Shown piece by piece: positions 22,836 to 34,764 of a stretch of DNA of 64,000 nt. How positions within the stretch are numbered: position 1 is the stretch's first letter; each line of letters begins with the position of its first letter. The position numbers were made by a program, and so were the translations under genes. This stretch comes from Angiostrongylus vasorum (Eukaryota > Nematoda > Chromadorea > Rhabditida > Metastrongylidae): NCBI GenBank assembly GCA_018806985.1, contig JADANN010000462.1:2781501-2845500 (forward strand). Direction: 5' to 3'. The notes under the pieces are model-generated. The model was given only the letters and a program-made list of their open reading frames with translations, ran no database searches and was not told the origin of the DNA.

Positions 22836-23858
22836 ATGGTATAACACATAATATAATATATACACATATATTCTACTCTATTACAGATTACATTCTATCT
22901 TTCTGTCTATGGAATGTGCGCTTTTTGGAATGTTTGTATTGGCTGTGTCGTGCGACCAGGTTGTTTCTGATTTTGATATTTTTCTCATTATATCACCAAT
23001 GAACACTTAGTAGGATACATGAGGGACCCATCTTCACTGGTTGTGCGAGCCCCAGCATAATTTCCGTTCTTTCAGAGTTTTGCTGGTCTGGCCATTGTGG
23101 TTCTCTGGGGTCCTTAGTTCAGCCAGGCCAAAGTCTGCCCCAGGTCGTTACCACCACAGGAAGTCGCCGCCGTTGTGAATTAGGGGGAGATTTACCACCA
23201 TGCGACTAGTTTGGTACCAGGACGGTGGTGGATTTTGGTGTTGGTTTACTCTTAGCTGGGCTTTTTGATGGAAACGCCGGACTCCTCATCTTGGAAGACT
23301 CTGCCAGATGGGTGAATCTCCCAGTTGTACATCGCATTCCGACACCCAGGAACACTTCCCAGCCACGATGAGGCGGTAAACCGTTAGGAGGGTTATCAGC
23401 AATGAATAGCTTTTCAAATCAAGTTTACTGCACAGTCACTTTGCCATAGATTCCACTGACTGTTCAGTGAGGTCATTAGAAATGATTTTAGCTAGGAGCA
23501 ATTTTCTCTGAAGAAACAGCTGTTGAGGCGGCCCAAAGACGAACGAAGCAGGTGTATAAACGAGGAAATCGCAAAGGAAGGTTCGCGCTTCTTAGGGAAG
23601 TTTGCGGAGGAGGTGAGAAGATTGAAATTTGTAAAGCAAAAATCTAAAGAACATTAAGAAATATTGAGAGTTGGAATAATGACATCTCTTGTGAGATTTA
23701 TTTTCAGGTTTGCTAATTCATTCGTTGTGAAAATTGTCGTTTTCAAAAGATGTAATATTTCAGGCTCGTTGTATTCCTGGTTCATTCCTTGTTCTTCTCC
23801 ACCAGTTAGCCGTGATCACTGTGTAGATCGTAGAAAGTTGAATCATATCGATATATGA
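20107..23858 (+). CDS. DHHC protein S-acyltransferase, ZDHHC3/ZDHHC7 (GODZ) type
   Basis: Palmitoyltransferases of this group sit in Golgi membranes and attach palmitate to cysteines of peripheral and synaptic proteins. Exons: 20107-20228, 20989-21102, 21226-21334, 21431-21530, 22435-22528, 22668-22755, 22887-22959, 23492-23612, 23764-23858 (TGA). The order of features is TM1-TM2 ([25 protein letters not shown]), DPG motif (FTDPGIVP), a Ser/acidic insert ([13 protein letters not shown]), the Cys-rich domain ([20 protein letters not shown]), the catalytic DHHC in [16 protein letters not shown]3 ([17 protein letters not shown]), TM4 ([12 protein letters not shown]) and a SEETAVEAA block where the family's TTxE-like motif falls. 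Phases agree at every junction except 22529-22667. Residues before the first DPCG are not resolved; an AG just before 20107 could be a trans-splice or cis acceptor. The 22.8-kb intron holds a (TA)n tract. Confidence 0.9.
20640..20830 (-). repeat. SINE-like family A fragment in DHHC intron 1
   Basis: TTGATCAATTCCTTAGGGAG, ATGTATTAAGTCGGCGATGC and CTTTCCTCCCAGGCAAATG are a diverged 3' portion of the family in reverse. Confidence 0.55.
22793..22832. repeat. (TA)n microsatellite
   Basis: About 20 uninterrupted TA units in the DHHC intron between exons 6 and 7. Confidence 0.95.
23030..23392 (+). repeat. Repeat family D copy in DHHC intron 7
   Basis: CACTGGTTGTGCGAGCCCCA, GCCATTGTGGTTCTCTGGGG, GCCCCAGGTCGTTACCACCA, GGAAACGCCGGACTCCTCAT and GCCACGATGAGGCGGTAAAC in order. 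It is the same direction as 440-835 and begins about 200 bp after a (TA)n tract. Confidence 0.8.
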
Positions 23859-24737
23859 ACAGACTGCGTAGCAGTTTGATGCCAAGCCATGTTGGCTTGA
23901 AAATGGGCTTTCTTCGCGTCGAATATTACGAAGGCATATTTCCTCGTGGCTAATCTCATTAGGATAATAACTCTCTTTACTTGACGTACTTTTGTTTGCT
24001 GGTTAAACGATTATGTGCACCATGTGCTCAGCGATTTACACATTCGGGTAAAATCTGACCGAAATGGTTGTGTTGTTTGACAGGAACGTTTTTGTGATGG
24101 TTTTGGAATCCAACTCGTAATTCAACGCTACCATTTTTAAAGCCACCTAGGGTAATTCTCTCTATTCATTCGAGATATCATTGATTTTCTATATTCATCT
24201 ATCCACATGTACTTTTGTTTCTTTTCTCTTGTTTATTTGTGCTAGCATTTCTTTTTCACATACCTTCGATGGAATGATGTACGAATTCCGAGGATAAATT
24301 GGTTGGAATTCAACATTATGACAAACATGTCGTTTCATAATAATGTGTGGTAAAATGCTCCATATGAATGAGGTTAAACGTAACGCCTGAGCTGCATTGT
24401 TTGTTATGCAGACGCCATGACAGGGTGGACGAACTGTTTTGTGTGCTATGCAATTCCTCTTCCTTCAGCTGTTTATTTTCCTACACAGAGAACTTTTGCT
24501 GTCAATAGACAGCTTGTCTAATATTTGTCTTTCGAAAAAAATTATTAAGTATTGTTACGACAATTCTTTACAACTGTTTTGAATGTTGTGCTCAGCAATA
24601 TTGATTTTATTGACATTGAACTGAGGAATATTGACTTTTACAATAGACAGTAGAAGTTGTACATAAGTGCAGGACTTTACATTTGCATATTTATGGGGTA
24701 TACTTGCACGCATTTGTGTACCCCTACATATGTGGAG

Positions 24738-24860
24738 CGCGTGTGGCGCAGTGGTTGGGGGCGCTATGCAGCACACACATGGGATCGATCCACGCGCCCC
24801 TGGCTCACCAATCTCTCTATACCTCCGGGGTCGACAAATTGATGCCAGGCTTTTTTACGT
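24738..24860 (+). repeat. SINE-like family A copy, head half only
   Basis: GCGCGTGTGGCGCAGTGGTT, GGGATCGATCCACGCGCC, CTCACCAATCTCTCTATACC and CAAATTGATGCCAGGC; the element breaks off after the middle. Confidence 0.75.
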
Positions 24861-25439
24861 GCATGTGTGAAAGTATAAAACTGTACAAATCGGAACCTAT
24901 AAGGATAATTAACAGGTAATAATAAAGTTTTAGATTAAAGGAGTCCAGTTTTCAGGAAAAGCGAATTTATTCGAGGAGTTTCTTGCAAATTAATAGAGAT
25001 ATATTTTGTTCAAGAATGAAGGTTCTTGATAGAATCATTTTAATACGGAAATGGAAAAACGTGTAGCCAAAAGAAACAACCAAGAAGGAGTCGCACCGAA
25101 ACCAATGCATGACGACCATTATGTGTTAACGTCGGAAAGAGGAATTGTTAAAGGAAGCGTACCGAATGTCGATTATACATGACTCAGCTCGGGTGCAAAG
25201 AACCAGATGTGGTCTGTCGGATATTCCACTTTCGAGATGACATTGTTCCATCGGTATTGGCATTATTTACTTTCGGCTAGAGTTGCAAGCGTTGGAAGGC
25301 ATCTATGCATAAAGAAGGTTAAGGAAGGCGGCCATCGTGTAAAGTTGGCTTTGATCGGAATAGGATGAAAAGGCGTTGGCTTTGATAAGACAAAAGAAAG
25401 TGGCAAATTGTAAGCAAACTCGTAGGGTAGGGTATCAGG

Positions 25440-25590
25440 GTACTGACTTGGTACTTGGCACATCAATAGGCTACCGCAAGTCATTGAAGGGTATGATATG
25501 TATTCAGTCACCTCTACCGGTGCGTGATGAAGTCTAATCCATGACGAATAGCTCAGGGATTAATCAACGCCAAAAAGTTTTACCCTTTCT
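25440..25590 (+). repeat. SINE-like family A copy, tail half only
   Basis: CACATCAATAGGCTACCGCA, AGTCATTGAAGGGTATGATA, GTGATGAAGTCTAATCCATG and CAGGGATTAATCAACGCC. This is the complementary half to the fragment at 24738-24860, so the two might be one copy split by later insertion. Confidence 0.65.
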
Positions 25591-26084
25591 CTAAATTCGC
25601 TCTTGATATCAGCATTACTTCCATGCTGATGTGAAACCATACTACAAAAAGTTCGTTCGTATCACATCGATCAGAGTACTTCATATCGTTGATGAGATAA
25701 ACGAGAGGTTTAGTATTTTATATTATTGTTCCTTTTAGAAGGTTGGCTAGTACTTGTGTTCTCGCTAAATGTAACGTTGGAAACTCTTTTTCAAAATTCA
25801 AGGGTATGTAGTCTCGTAATTTCCTTGGAACCTTTTTTGTTTGTAAACTCAGTTGGAAAATGGGTGCAACAGGCTTTCGAAAACAGTGAGAATGGACAAG
25901 TTGTACAGTCCATTGTCAGTGTTTAAAGCAAGCAGATGTGGTAGCAGAGCCGAAGAAATCTCTTGAATTTTGCAGCAAAAATACCTGGCCCGATATTGGG
26001 ACTATGAGAACTGAGTGCTTAGGTCCCGCAGAATTCCTCCCAGCGAAAGTAGTTTCCTTCACTAGTATTGTAATAATTTGTTTT

Positions 26085-26435
26085 GTATTTTTTGTATTTG
26101 ATCCGTCTTCACGTCTACTGTGCGGATCCCAGCACTTCTCACATTCGATTCGTTCCCTCGCATCCACTGTCCACGATGATCTTCCAACCTGCTTGAAGAT
26201 TTCCACTTCATCTTGAATGTTGTAGAATGTTGGTCGAGCAATTCTCTATGGAGTCCTGAGATAGCCGGGCTGGAGCGTTCCCAATTGGATTGCAGAGAGT
26301 GATTTTCTCCCAGACAAGTCCGGTAACAATCTCCCGACTCTGGAGGATGACAGGCTTGACTGGCCCGGGGGCGAAATCGAAGTAGCACTATGCTCGTGAT
26401 GACGGACATCACTACCAATGTGCTATCCGCCCCTA
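26085..26435 (-). repeat. SINE-like family B copy
   Basis: On the minus strand: GGGGCGGATAGCACATTGGT (box A-like), CTACTTCGATTTCGCCCCCG (box B-like), GGGAACGCTCCAGCCCGGCT, GCGAGGGAACGAATCGAATG, GTAGACGTGAAGACGGATCA and then an A-rich end (AATACAAAAAATACAAAAC). Confidence 0.85.
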
Positions 26436-27149
26436 ATAATTATAATAGTTTATTACCATCTCAAAATCATTTTTTATCGGGCATGAAAGTTTTCTGTCGT
26501 AATCATTGATCTGTCATGGTAGCTGCAGTAGAGCTCATGATTTCATCGCTGAGGAGATCGAATAAAGCAATTTGAATTCTCCTGCGCTGAGAACCATTAA
26601 GTATCTAACTGCCAATGGCTGGTGAAGTTTTCTTGGATTCCTTGCCTTTGTCATATAACATTCGGAAAGCAGCGGTTTCAACTCATGGTGCATGGAAGGT
26701 GGACTAGAAGCACAACAATCCAGTACATTTTTTTGTTCAGTGGTTTATTTGCTTCACAGAGCCCTCTCGCTATATTTCTTTTAACTCGATAGCTAATCCA
26801 GCACAGATCTCGTGATCCATTAAAAATCTGTCCTCTACTTCCAATTGTTTAGAGAGCTGTTTATCGGACGGGTTTATTTTGAGTTGGTTTTCTTCGTTTG
26901 AGTTGGATCTGTTTTCTTCACAACAATCATTTGCGCTGGCCCTCCAGTTCACTTCCTGTAGCTCTTTGACTGGAAGAACAATGTGCTCTACATTGTGCTC
27001 TACAGCTCGCTCAGTGTAATTTGGGATGAGGAGCTGGGCAATCTCGAATTTTTCATCGACTGACGATATTCAGGGCTACCAAATTCAATCCTTGACGTTC
27101 ATAATTCTATAAGCATGTTAAGTTGCCAACTTGTCAGCTACTTCAGTTA

Positions 27150-27265
27150 TCATAACTATGCTGAGATGTTTGCAAAACTTCGCCACTAGTCCAACTTCGA
27201 ACCTGCGGTTACCCTTTCCGGGGGTTCACACGTTACCCACTGCACCACCGAGGCCATTGCTTCGC
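27150..27265 (-). repeat. SINE-like family C fragment
   Basis: ATGCTGAGATGTTTGCAAAA, CTTCGAACCTGCGGTTACCC and TTTCCGGGGGTTCACACGTT in reverse orientation; diverged. Confidence 0.6.
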
Positions 27266-27489
27266 CTTCCTCTTACTTCAGTTACCGATGAATTATGAGC
27301 TTGTCGTGGAAAAAACTGGCATCGTTCGTTATGTGCTGATAGTGAAGTGTCTGAGTGGAGGACAGTTGTCCTAAGTAAGCAGCTGACATAATTTAAAGTG
27401 TGCTCCCAGCTAGTAGTCAAGTGAAATCATGCATCGGCCATTATGTTCAAAGGTAATGCATAAATGGGAGAACATTATAAGATATTCAC

Positions 27490-28200
27490 GATTTTTTCTT
27501 GATGAGCACACGAGGTTCGTATCACAGCAGTTATTAATACAGAGTAGCCGATATTTCGGCAGAATTGCCTTCTTCAAAGTCTGGAAGGGTCAAATTAACA
27601 TTCAATCTACTCAGCCAAACCCTTTCATAAGCTCAGCAGAAAAAAACTTGACGCATAAGTCTACTTTCGTATAACAGACAGTTTCTTTTAAACACTTACC
27701 GTTTTGTTGTCTCTAAGTGCTCTGGTTATTTGATGGAGACTATCCGCACATAGTTTTACCATGGACGAGGAATTCGTCTGGCTCAGCTCAGAGAATAAGC
27801 CTGAAATGTGGCGCGAGATCACGTGTGATCACAGGACACTACTCCTGGCGGTTCCTTTTTGGATTTCTGGAATTTATCCAAAGCATTGCAAGAGTTTTAG
27901 GCGCTGATGATTGGATGATTGGTTCGGTTTATGATGGTAAAACGATGAGTGTTCAAAAGAACCTGTTTATTATGCGAATGAAAATTTATATGTTAAGTTT
28001 CGTCTGCTGGGCTTGTGAAAGTGCATGACTGAGTGGATTATGCGTCAACCGGACTCTTTCAGGCTCTGAAGAAGGCGAGAACGCCAAAGTACCGGTCACT
28101 CTGCATTAATAAATGTAGTACCAACCTCGTGTTTGCTCATCAAGAAAAACAGTGAATTATTGATTAATGCCCAGGTTAAAGGAAAGTCGGTCTTGGGATT
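27490..28200. mobile_element. Fold-back (MITE-like) element with long inverted arms
   Basis: Left arm from TTTTTTCTTGATGAGCACAC (27494) with GAGGTTCGTATCACAGCAGT and TTCGGCAGAATTGCCTTCTT; right arm reads its approximate reverse complement, ending ACCTCGTGTTTGCTCATCAA then GAAAAACAG (to ~28152) followed by AGGTTAAAGGAAAGTCGGT. Arms are about 180 bp around a ~300-bp centre. No transposase frame, so it is probably non-autonomous. Confidence 0.7.
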
Positions 28201-28522
28201 TATTCCAAGAGGTATAAGAATGTGAAGAGTCCCCAGTCGTTGCATGAATATGTGGATAAATTCAATCGCGATGGCTGTATCTCCACTTAACGTTGTCACT
28301 GTATGAACAGTTGTCGCCTGTGATCGATGATAATATGAAGTAATGACGTCAGGTACAATAAGGCACGATGAATTGTGCCGCGGAGATACAAAGCCCGATC
28401 ATAAAAGGAATCTTTGGTATAGCTAGTGCCTGTCCACAATCTGAACTGTATTGGGAAGTATGCTCAATTAATTCGAGTTTGTAGCTTTATTTTGTTGATG
28501 ACACTGAATCAGTGCGTTCCAG

Positions 28523-29125
28523 ATGACCACTTCGAACAACTTAGAAAGACAAAATTTCTTCGCGAAGCTCATAAAACCAAGGAATTCCAGTACAGAAGAC
28601 TCAGTTTCGTCGTGCAGAGATGTAGTAATATACTCACGTCCAACAAACGCTATTTCAATGTCAACTATTCCGCGTCTCGATTATTATAACTTACTTGGTG
28701 TGACACCAGAAGCATCGACCAAGACAATCCGGGCTGCGTACAAGGCACGTGCCATGCTGTGGCATCCTGACAAGAATGACGGTAGCGACGAGAGCAACCG
28801 GCGTTTCATGGAACTTCAGCGGGCATATGCTGTGCTGTCGGACAGCAACAAGCGAGCGATCTATGACCGATTCGGTGCTGTGGAACTGAGGACGGTCGAG
28901 GACTCTGAGGAGGGTCAGCAGCAGTACATGTCTGACATATCGTACTCTACCAAGTGCATGCTATTGCTGGTTTGCGTTGGCCTTTTGACTTGTTGCTTCT
29001 CATGCTACTGTTGCTTCGGTTGCTGCTCATTATGTCGTCGTTATCCAAGACATAAGGAAGTGCAGAAAAATGAGGAGAAAACGGAGAAGAGAAAAGCCAC
29101 TGGACTCAACTCGGACTTCTCTGAG
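28523..29125 (+). CDS. DnaJ-domain cysteine-string-protein-like co-chaperone (5' exon; 3' end unresolved)
   Basis: Cysteine string proteins (DNAJC5 family) are palmitoylated co-chaperones of Hsc70 on synaptic vesicles. The exon encodes 201 residues. A J domain starts at YYNLLGVTPEASTKTIRAAY, has the HPD motif in WHPDKNDGSDESNRRFMEL and ends AVLSDSNKRAIYDRFGAVEL. A hydrophobic, Cys-rich string follows (LLLVCVGLLTCCFSCYCCFG then CCSLC) and then a basic tail. The order J domain, linker, Cys string is that of CSP, though this string has fewer cysteines than vertebrate or C. elegans CSP, so it may be a paralogue. ATG at 28523 directly follows TTCCAG, a good trans-splice site; a second ATG at 28661 would remove a 46-residue leader. 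The exon ends at a GTGAGT donor in phase 0 and I could not identify the next exon. Confidence 0.8.
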
Positions 29126-29654
29126 GTGAGTGATAAATTGTGCTGAACTTAGACCTGTCACAACTCTTTCAATAATTGAGTGGACGTTTAGAGGTTTTGA
29201 AACCGGACATAACTAAAACGACTTGTAGCTTTCTCAAAGCAATTTCGGAAAGACTACGAATTAGAGAGTGCGGAATGTTAGCTCTCGCATTCAAATATTT
29301 TGTACACGTATTTGTCTTAGGAGTTCATTTCTGGTCACTCTGTTAACGGCGTTAAATTAGCGGATCGCTCAGTCATATCAACACCACTTTATTTACGTTT
29401 TCCTTGGGCGAATGAGAAACATTAAACACCTCATAGGTGGTACACGCACCATATTAAAGCCCCTCATTGCCACGAGGCTTATGGTGAAACGAAATGCCGA
29501 TTGAGCTATCATTTATCGGTAAAAAACCTTTATTTTGATGAAACCGCAAACTCATTGACACACTGAATAGCGAATGAGTTGTTAGTCAGTGTATAAAGAC
29601 TTTACGAGTTGTATGACAATCTCAGAATTAGGATTTTCTTACTTTTTTTTCTAT

Positions 29655-30025
29655 ATCTTTATTTTATACGACCTGTCTTCACGTCTACAGTGCGCATCGC
29701 AGCACTTCTCACATTCGATTCGTTTCCTCGCATCCATTGTCCACGAAGATCTTCCAACTTTACATGTGGCTTTGGTTGCTGCTTGAGGATTTTCATTTCA
29801 TCTTGAATGTCGTGGAATGCTGGTCGAGCATTTCTCCCTGGAGTCCTGAGATAGCCGGGCTGGAGCGTTCCCAATTGGATTGCAGAGAGTGATTTTTTCC
29901 AGACAAGTACGGTACGAATTTCCCGATCCCGGGGGAGGAGAGGCTTGGCTGGCCTGGAACGAAATCGAACTAGCACCATCCTCGTGATGACGAACTTTAC
30001 TACCGCTGTGCTATCCGCCCCTGTT
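29655..30025 (-). repeat. SINE-like family B copy
   Basis: Nearly complete: GGGGCGGATAGCACAGCGGT (box A-like), CTAGTTCGATTTCGTTCC (box B), GGGAACGCTCCAGCCCGGCT, GTCCTGAGATAGCC in reverse and GTAGACGTGAAGACAGGTCG near the A-rich end. Confidence 0.85.
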
Positions 30026-31089
30026 CTGTTCTTCGTGTTTCTTATTCTTTAAAGGAGTAATCATAAATCTGGTGCGAGGAGTTTCCTTTTGCTGAGGACG
30101 TGATGCTAACCATTTTTAATAAGTATCATGAAGAAACTAAGAGGACCGAATTTTTGTTTGTCTCGTGAAAAGGAATTGGATTGCAAGAGTTTGGCAAAAT
30201 CGAAGAGTACTTTCATGGCAATGGATTCATCGCTGTAAGCTAGTGTACGTGAAAGGGCTGCTCATCACTTAGGGTTATTTCTGTATCATTTGAAAAGTTA
30301 ATATAATCAGCGACTTCGGACTATTCAAGGAGAAGTGAACAGAAAAAAAATTGTGAGAGTTTAACACCGAGGAAGCATCAAAGAACTTTCAGCACAACGC
30401 TATTTTTTTCGGACCGTTGGTGATTTTTCCTTAAAGGTCTGTAAGATTCCTCAGGGATCGAAGCATTCTGTGGTGCTGCTTCAAACGAAGTGCCGAAGAT
30501 CGATAAACCATGCGCACAGCTCGTTTTATCTAAAATCCTTTAGTAAGGTGTAATGAACTCGATTCCACGGATCTGTTATGGATCATAAAACGGTGTGGTG
30601 ATGGTCATAAATAGTGAAGAAACACATGGAACGAAAGTGGGTATTTCGTTGGGTTTGTGTCTGTGAATCGGCTGCAAAACGTTCGCTTCACTGAGGGTCA
30701 CATTACTGGCGTTTACTTCATTCAATGCATCATCAGCACAGTGTTAGACAGTACACAGGGCTAGGCTCCTCATGCCATCCAAAGTATCTGAGGCCCTTAG
30801 AGGCGGCATCTACAGGGCTCATCATAGACGACTGCGATGCTACTCAAATACGAGTTAATCTGACCATACTTGGTACCACTGTTGATAAGTATGCACTTGA
30901 CAGTTACTTTTTTAGTGACCGGTCATCTGGTGGCGAAATATGGCATTGGTTATGGTTACCATTTCCTACTCGTTTTTCGTCAAGTCATAATTTTGAGTAC
31001 AAGCTTTCAGCCACTGTTACTGTTTCGTAGGGAAGATAAAGCAACAACAATTATTTCCTGTTGTAACTTCTCATCTAATGAAGCTGTAC

Positions 31090-31410
31090 AGTGCAAATTA
31101 AGTAGGAGAGTAATAGATGAGAGGTTTATTCAATTCTCGCTGAGATTTTACCAGTTTCATCCTCTTCAGAGCCTCGAGAGGTCAAACTTACCCCCAAATC
31201 TAGTCAGTCAAACACTTTCATAACCTAGTAAAATAACTCAATACTTAAATTTCAGTCGTATTGGAAGCAGCTTCTTTTAAATACTCACCGTTTTGTCCTT
31301 TATTTGGACCAACCGCATACAGTCTTAGATGGATGAATAATGTGCTTGGCTGTGGTCAACAGATCGAGAACAAGGCAGTCCTCGTTGCAGTTCACTTTTG
31401 ATTTCTGGAA
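31090..31410. repeat. Single arm of a fold-back element
   Basis: GATGAGAGGTTTATTCAATT, CTTCAGAGCCTCGAGAGGTC, TCAGTCAAACACTTTCATAA and TAAATACTCACCGTTTTGTC parallel the left arm at 27497-27720 (CTTCAAAGTCTGGAAGGGTC, TAAACACTTACCGTTTTGTT). The matching right arm is absent. Confidence 0.6.
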
Positions 31411-33029
31411 TTTACCCTAAACGCTTCTACAGTTTAGCGCGCAGGTGCTGTATATTCTCCGTGAGAATACTGGCTTCTACTTCAAAATCTCCGTTATGTC
31501 TGTGTGTCCCATGTGTGCCTAGTAAAGTATTTGTCTCAACTTTATTTTTTCTATCTAGGTGCTTTTCATACGGATACAGTGTGGTCCCCCCCCATTTCTC
31601 CAATATATTCGTCCTCATCCACTTGACAAAAGATCAGGTACACCCCATCCGACTTCATTCAATCACATTCTCTACAACTGTGACAAATCATGCAGTTCTC
31701 GAACTAGCTGACATCGTAGAGGGTTCAATGTTAGTTCAATCGCTGCTACCGATTTCTCTATATCAGCCCATTTTAAAGCATCGCTTTATTACCCTCCTTA
31801 TTTCGCTGAAAATAAAGCGCAAATTAAACGGGAACTCCTTTTCTTCAAACGTGTCGTTTGAGGTCTTGTTTTTTTTCTTCTTAACATAGCCAGAGGAGCT
31901 ACCATTTCGTAGTCACTGGAAATAGCTATTTGCCACGCAAACTCGCAAGACCTGGCAACGCTGTTGCAGAGCTGCTCTAGGATTCCAAGAAGAGTTCATT
32001 TGACCAGGATTCTAAGATTTTAATGAATACTACCAAATCCTCAAGCAGGGTGGAACCCATGCGCACACTCAAGAAGCCTCGCGGATGCCGGATGCGAGAA
32101 AACGATTCGAATGCAAGAAGTGGTGGGAGTCGCACATTTTGTGGCATTGGATCACGGAAATAAATAAAAATAATGGGTGGAAATTTTGCTTTTACATGAG
32201 TTTCGTGACAGTAGAGATTTTAAGTTAGGCTTAGGTTTCAGCACAGTCTCCCACTTCTTAACTGTTGACAGCTTACTGATGACACTCCCCTTCGTTCCGT
32301 AGAAATCGACTACTTTATTGTCATGTAATCCCACTGAACATTGACGATAATTCACCAATTCTTTCTATGTCAGATGAAAAACCCCATACATCGGCCTTTT
32401 CTGAATCTAAGCGGTTTGGCTTAACGAATAACCTTATAAATTGCAACAACTCGAAATTTTCTGCAACGTCTAGAGTGAAAATGCCGAGACAACTCTGAAA
32501 ACCTTCGCAGGCTTCTGAGATCTACAACCGAGCGTTCTTTTCCGGTGATGTCAAACTGAAAATCAAAGGACTAGATTCCGATTAAAGTCACCAACATGTG
32601 GAGATGACTTCGAGCCAGTTAGTGAGTAAACCACCATAGTTCCTTTCATAGCGCTCTTCATATTCATCTTCGTCAGTGCGAGTAAAACCTATTTTGCTTT
32701 AGACCAACGCTATCTGCTATTACGCCAAGTTAAAGAAATACCTACAGGAGTCATTCTACCAAGGGTTAAATAAATTTCTAATCAAAATTTCTTGAAGTCT
32801 ACGCTGAACCAGATTGTATCCACTGTTTTGGGCACATGTTGTAGTTTTTCGGAAATAGTGCGTCATCGCAAAAAATATGCTTCAAAAACGAGAACTGTAA
32901 AGTCATTCTTCCAATTTTCATTGGCTTTTGAGCAATGTGTTCAACTATAAATGCACATATAGAGCGGAAAGCTTAGTAACCAACGATTTTCTGTCTAGCA
33001 TTCTTCAAGGTCATTGATTAGACATGAAC

Positions 33030-33690
33030 TCTAAATTGTTGAGCTTACACTAGGTTGTCACATAACTTTTATTCGGCTAACGTCTCGACGTCGTCGTCTT
33101 CATCAGACCCGATGATCCGAGTTGATAGTTCTCAGTCGTTGGTATGCTCTATGCGGCGTCTTCGTCTTGGCATCTGGTCGAATTTTTCTTCAGTGGAGCG
33201 TCTCTCGAATGAGGCATTCTCATCCGGCAACGCTCTTTTTATACAGGATATAAGATATTTATACATGCTGATTGTTAATAGTAGTAACTGTCTGGCGATA
33301 GGCGGTAACAACTTGTTTTTTCTAGATAATCCATCCTGCATAAGTTGGTATCATTATCAGCTAGCATATAGCGTAATTATAGTATTTAAAGTATTTAAAA
33401 AAATCGACTTTCCTTTGACTGCGGTATGATTAATTAATCAACACGTGTTTAAATGCTCCATTCGAGAGATGTTCCGCTGAGTAAGGGTCAACTCGATGCG
33501 CGAGGAAGACGCCACCTCGAGAACACGAACAACTGTGGACCATCGATCCGGATCATCGGCTCTGATGAAGCCGAAGATGTCGAAACGTTTGCCGAATAGA
33601 AGCTATATAACAGCCTCGTGTAAGCTCAACAATTTAAACACATGTTGATTGGTCATGCCAAGGTTAAAGGAAAGTCGGTTATTTGAATAT
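33030..33690. mobile_element. Nested or composite fold-back elements with terminal inverted repeats
   Basis: Outer pair: TTGTTGAGCTTACACTAGGT (33038) against CCTCGTGTAAGCTCAACAAT (33614). Second pair: TCGACTTTCCTTTGACTGCG with ATTAATCAACACGTGTTTAA (from 33403) against TTTAAACACATGTTGATTGG ending AAGGTTAAAGGAAAGTCGGT (33678), about 48 bp of inverted repeat around ~190 bp. Contains GATCCGGATCATCGGCTCTG as in 3590-3960. No coding frame. Confidence 0.7.
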
Positions 33691-33699
33691 AAACTTTAA

Positions 33700-33925
33700 C
33701 GATGCTGAGATATTTGCAAAACCCCGGACCGCAGGTGTCTGCGGTGGGGAACGAACGCGCTATTACCCTTTCCGGGGCCAACGCGTTCACCACCACACCA
33801 TGCGGCTCCTTCGTTTCACCTGTCTCTCAGCTATTTCTATTGATCAATGCCATCAGCAATCACCCGCCAACAGGATTGATCTCAGGAGCCCACATCGGCA
33901 CTGAACCCACTTAAGCTGAGGCTGT
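33700..33925 (-). repeat. SINE-like family C copy
   Basis: Well preserved in reverse: GATGCTGAGATATTTGCAAA, CCGCAGGTGTCTGCGGTGGG, CGCTATTACCCTTTCCGGGG, CAACGCGTTCACCACCACAC and GCAATCACCCGCCAACAGGA. Confidence 0.85.
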
Positions 33926-34764
33926 AGTTGAAATCCCAATGTTTTACTTTTTTATTTGCTGTATACTACAATTTTATAAGCCTTAAACTTAAGTTGTTGA
34001 TTATGTCAAAGTTTTAACCACTTTGACCCGTAATTTTCCACATATTTTGTTTACTGACTGATCCCCATTTGCCCGGTCATGCAGGGCTAGGAGCCGGCAC
34101 ATCCATAGGTGAAGGATAGAGTGTTAGACGCGGACCAAGTGCGGCAGTGTACATGCCCTAAGATGCAAGCAAGTTCAAAGCGTGTTTATGATGTGCCTGA
34201 TTGACATGTACCTCTCCTATTTGAATAGAAATATTCCTACATGAATGCTTTACTGTATTTGCGCATAAGTGGATTGTATCCTGCATGTCAATTCAACAAA
34301 AGGCTTGCCGTCAGTTGCTTGAGTGTGGCCTTGGATGGCTCTTAATCGCATCCAACAGATCTCCAGCAAGCTATTCGCCCGTATATTCATCCATCACACT
34401 AACGTTCAACATAATTTCCGTTTCTGCTAAACAGTAAAAAATAATAGGCCTTATTCTGTTGACTAATAAAGCGACTACGACACAGCAGTAAGGTATAGGA
34501 CGAGTGAGGAACGGCTGCTAAAATCTCAGGGCACTTCGGCTGTGTGGATCTAGAAGGATTAAAGTGATGACCTGTACTTGCACCATAAGCGCATTAATAT
34601 CTCTATCCTGCTTTGTGAAGCTAAAGATGAAAGCTTAGAAGACTAATTTTTACAGTTCCCAGGATCGATTTTCTATTAAGCTCGGCACTGGATCATGAAT
34701 GTGTCGTTTTGTTTTTCAGCAATCCCGAGGTTGTTATAGAGCATACGTTTGCTTCCGTACAAAA

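Larger units (their letters stand above)
23859..28522. other. Intergenic region between DHHC gene and DnaJ/CSP-like gene
   Basis: 4.7 kb on the same strand as both flanking genes. It holds family A pieces (24738-24860, 25440-25590), a family B copy (26085-26435), a family C fragment (27150-27265) and a fold-back element (27490-28200). No additional gene is supported. Confidence 0.65.
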
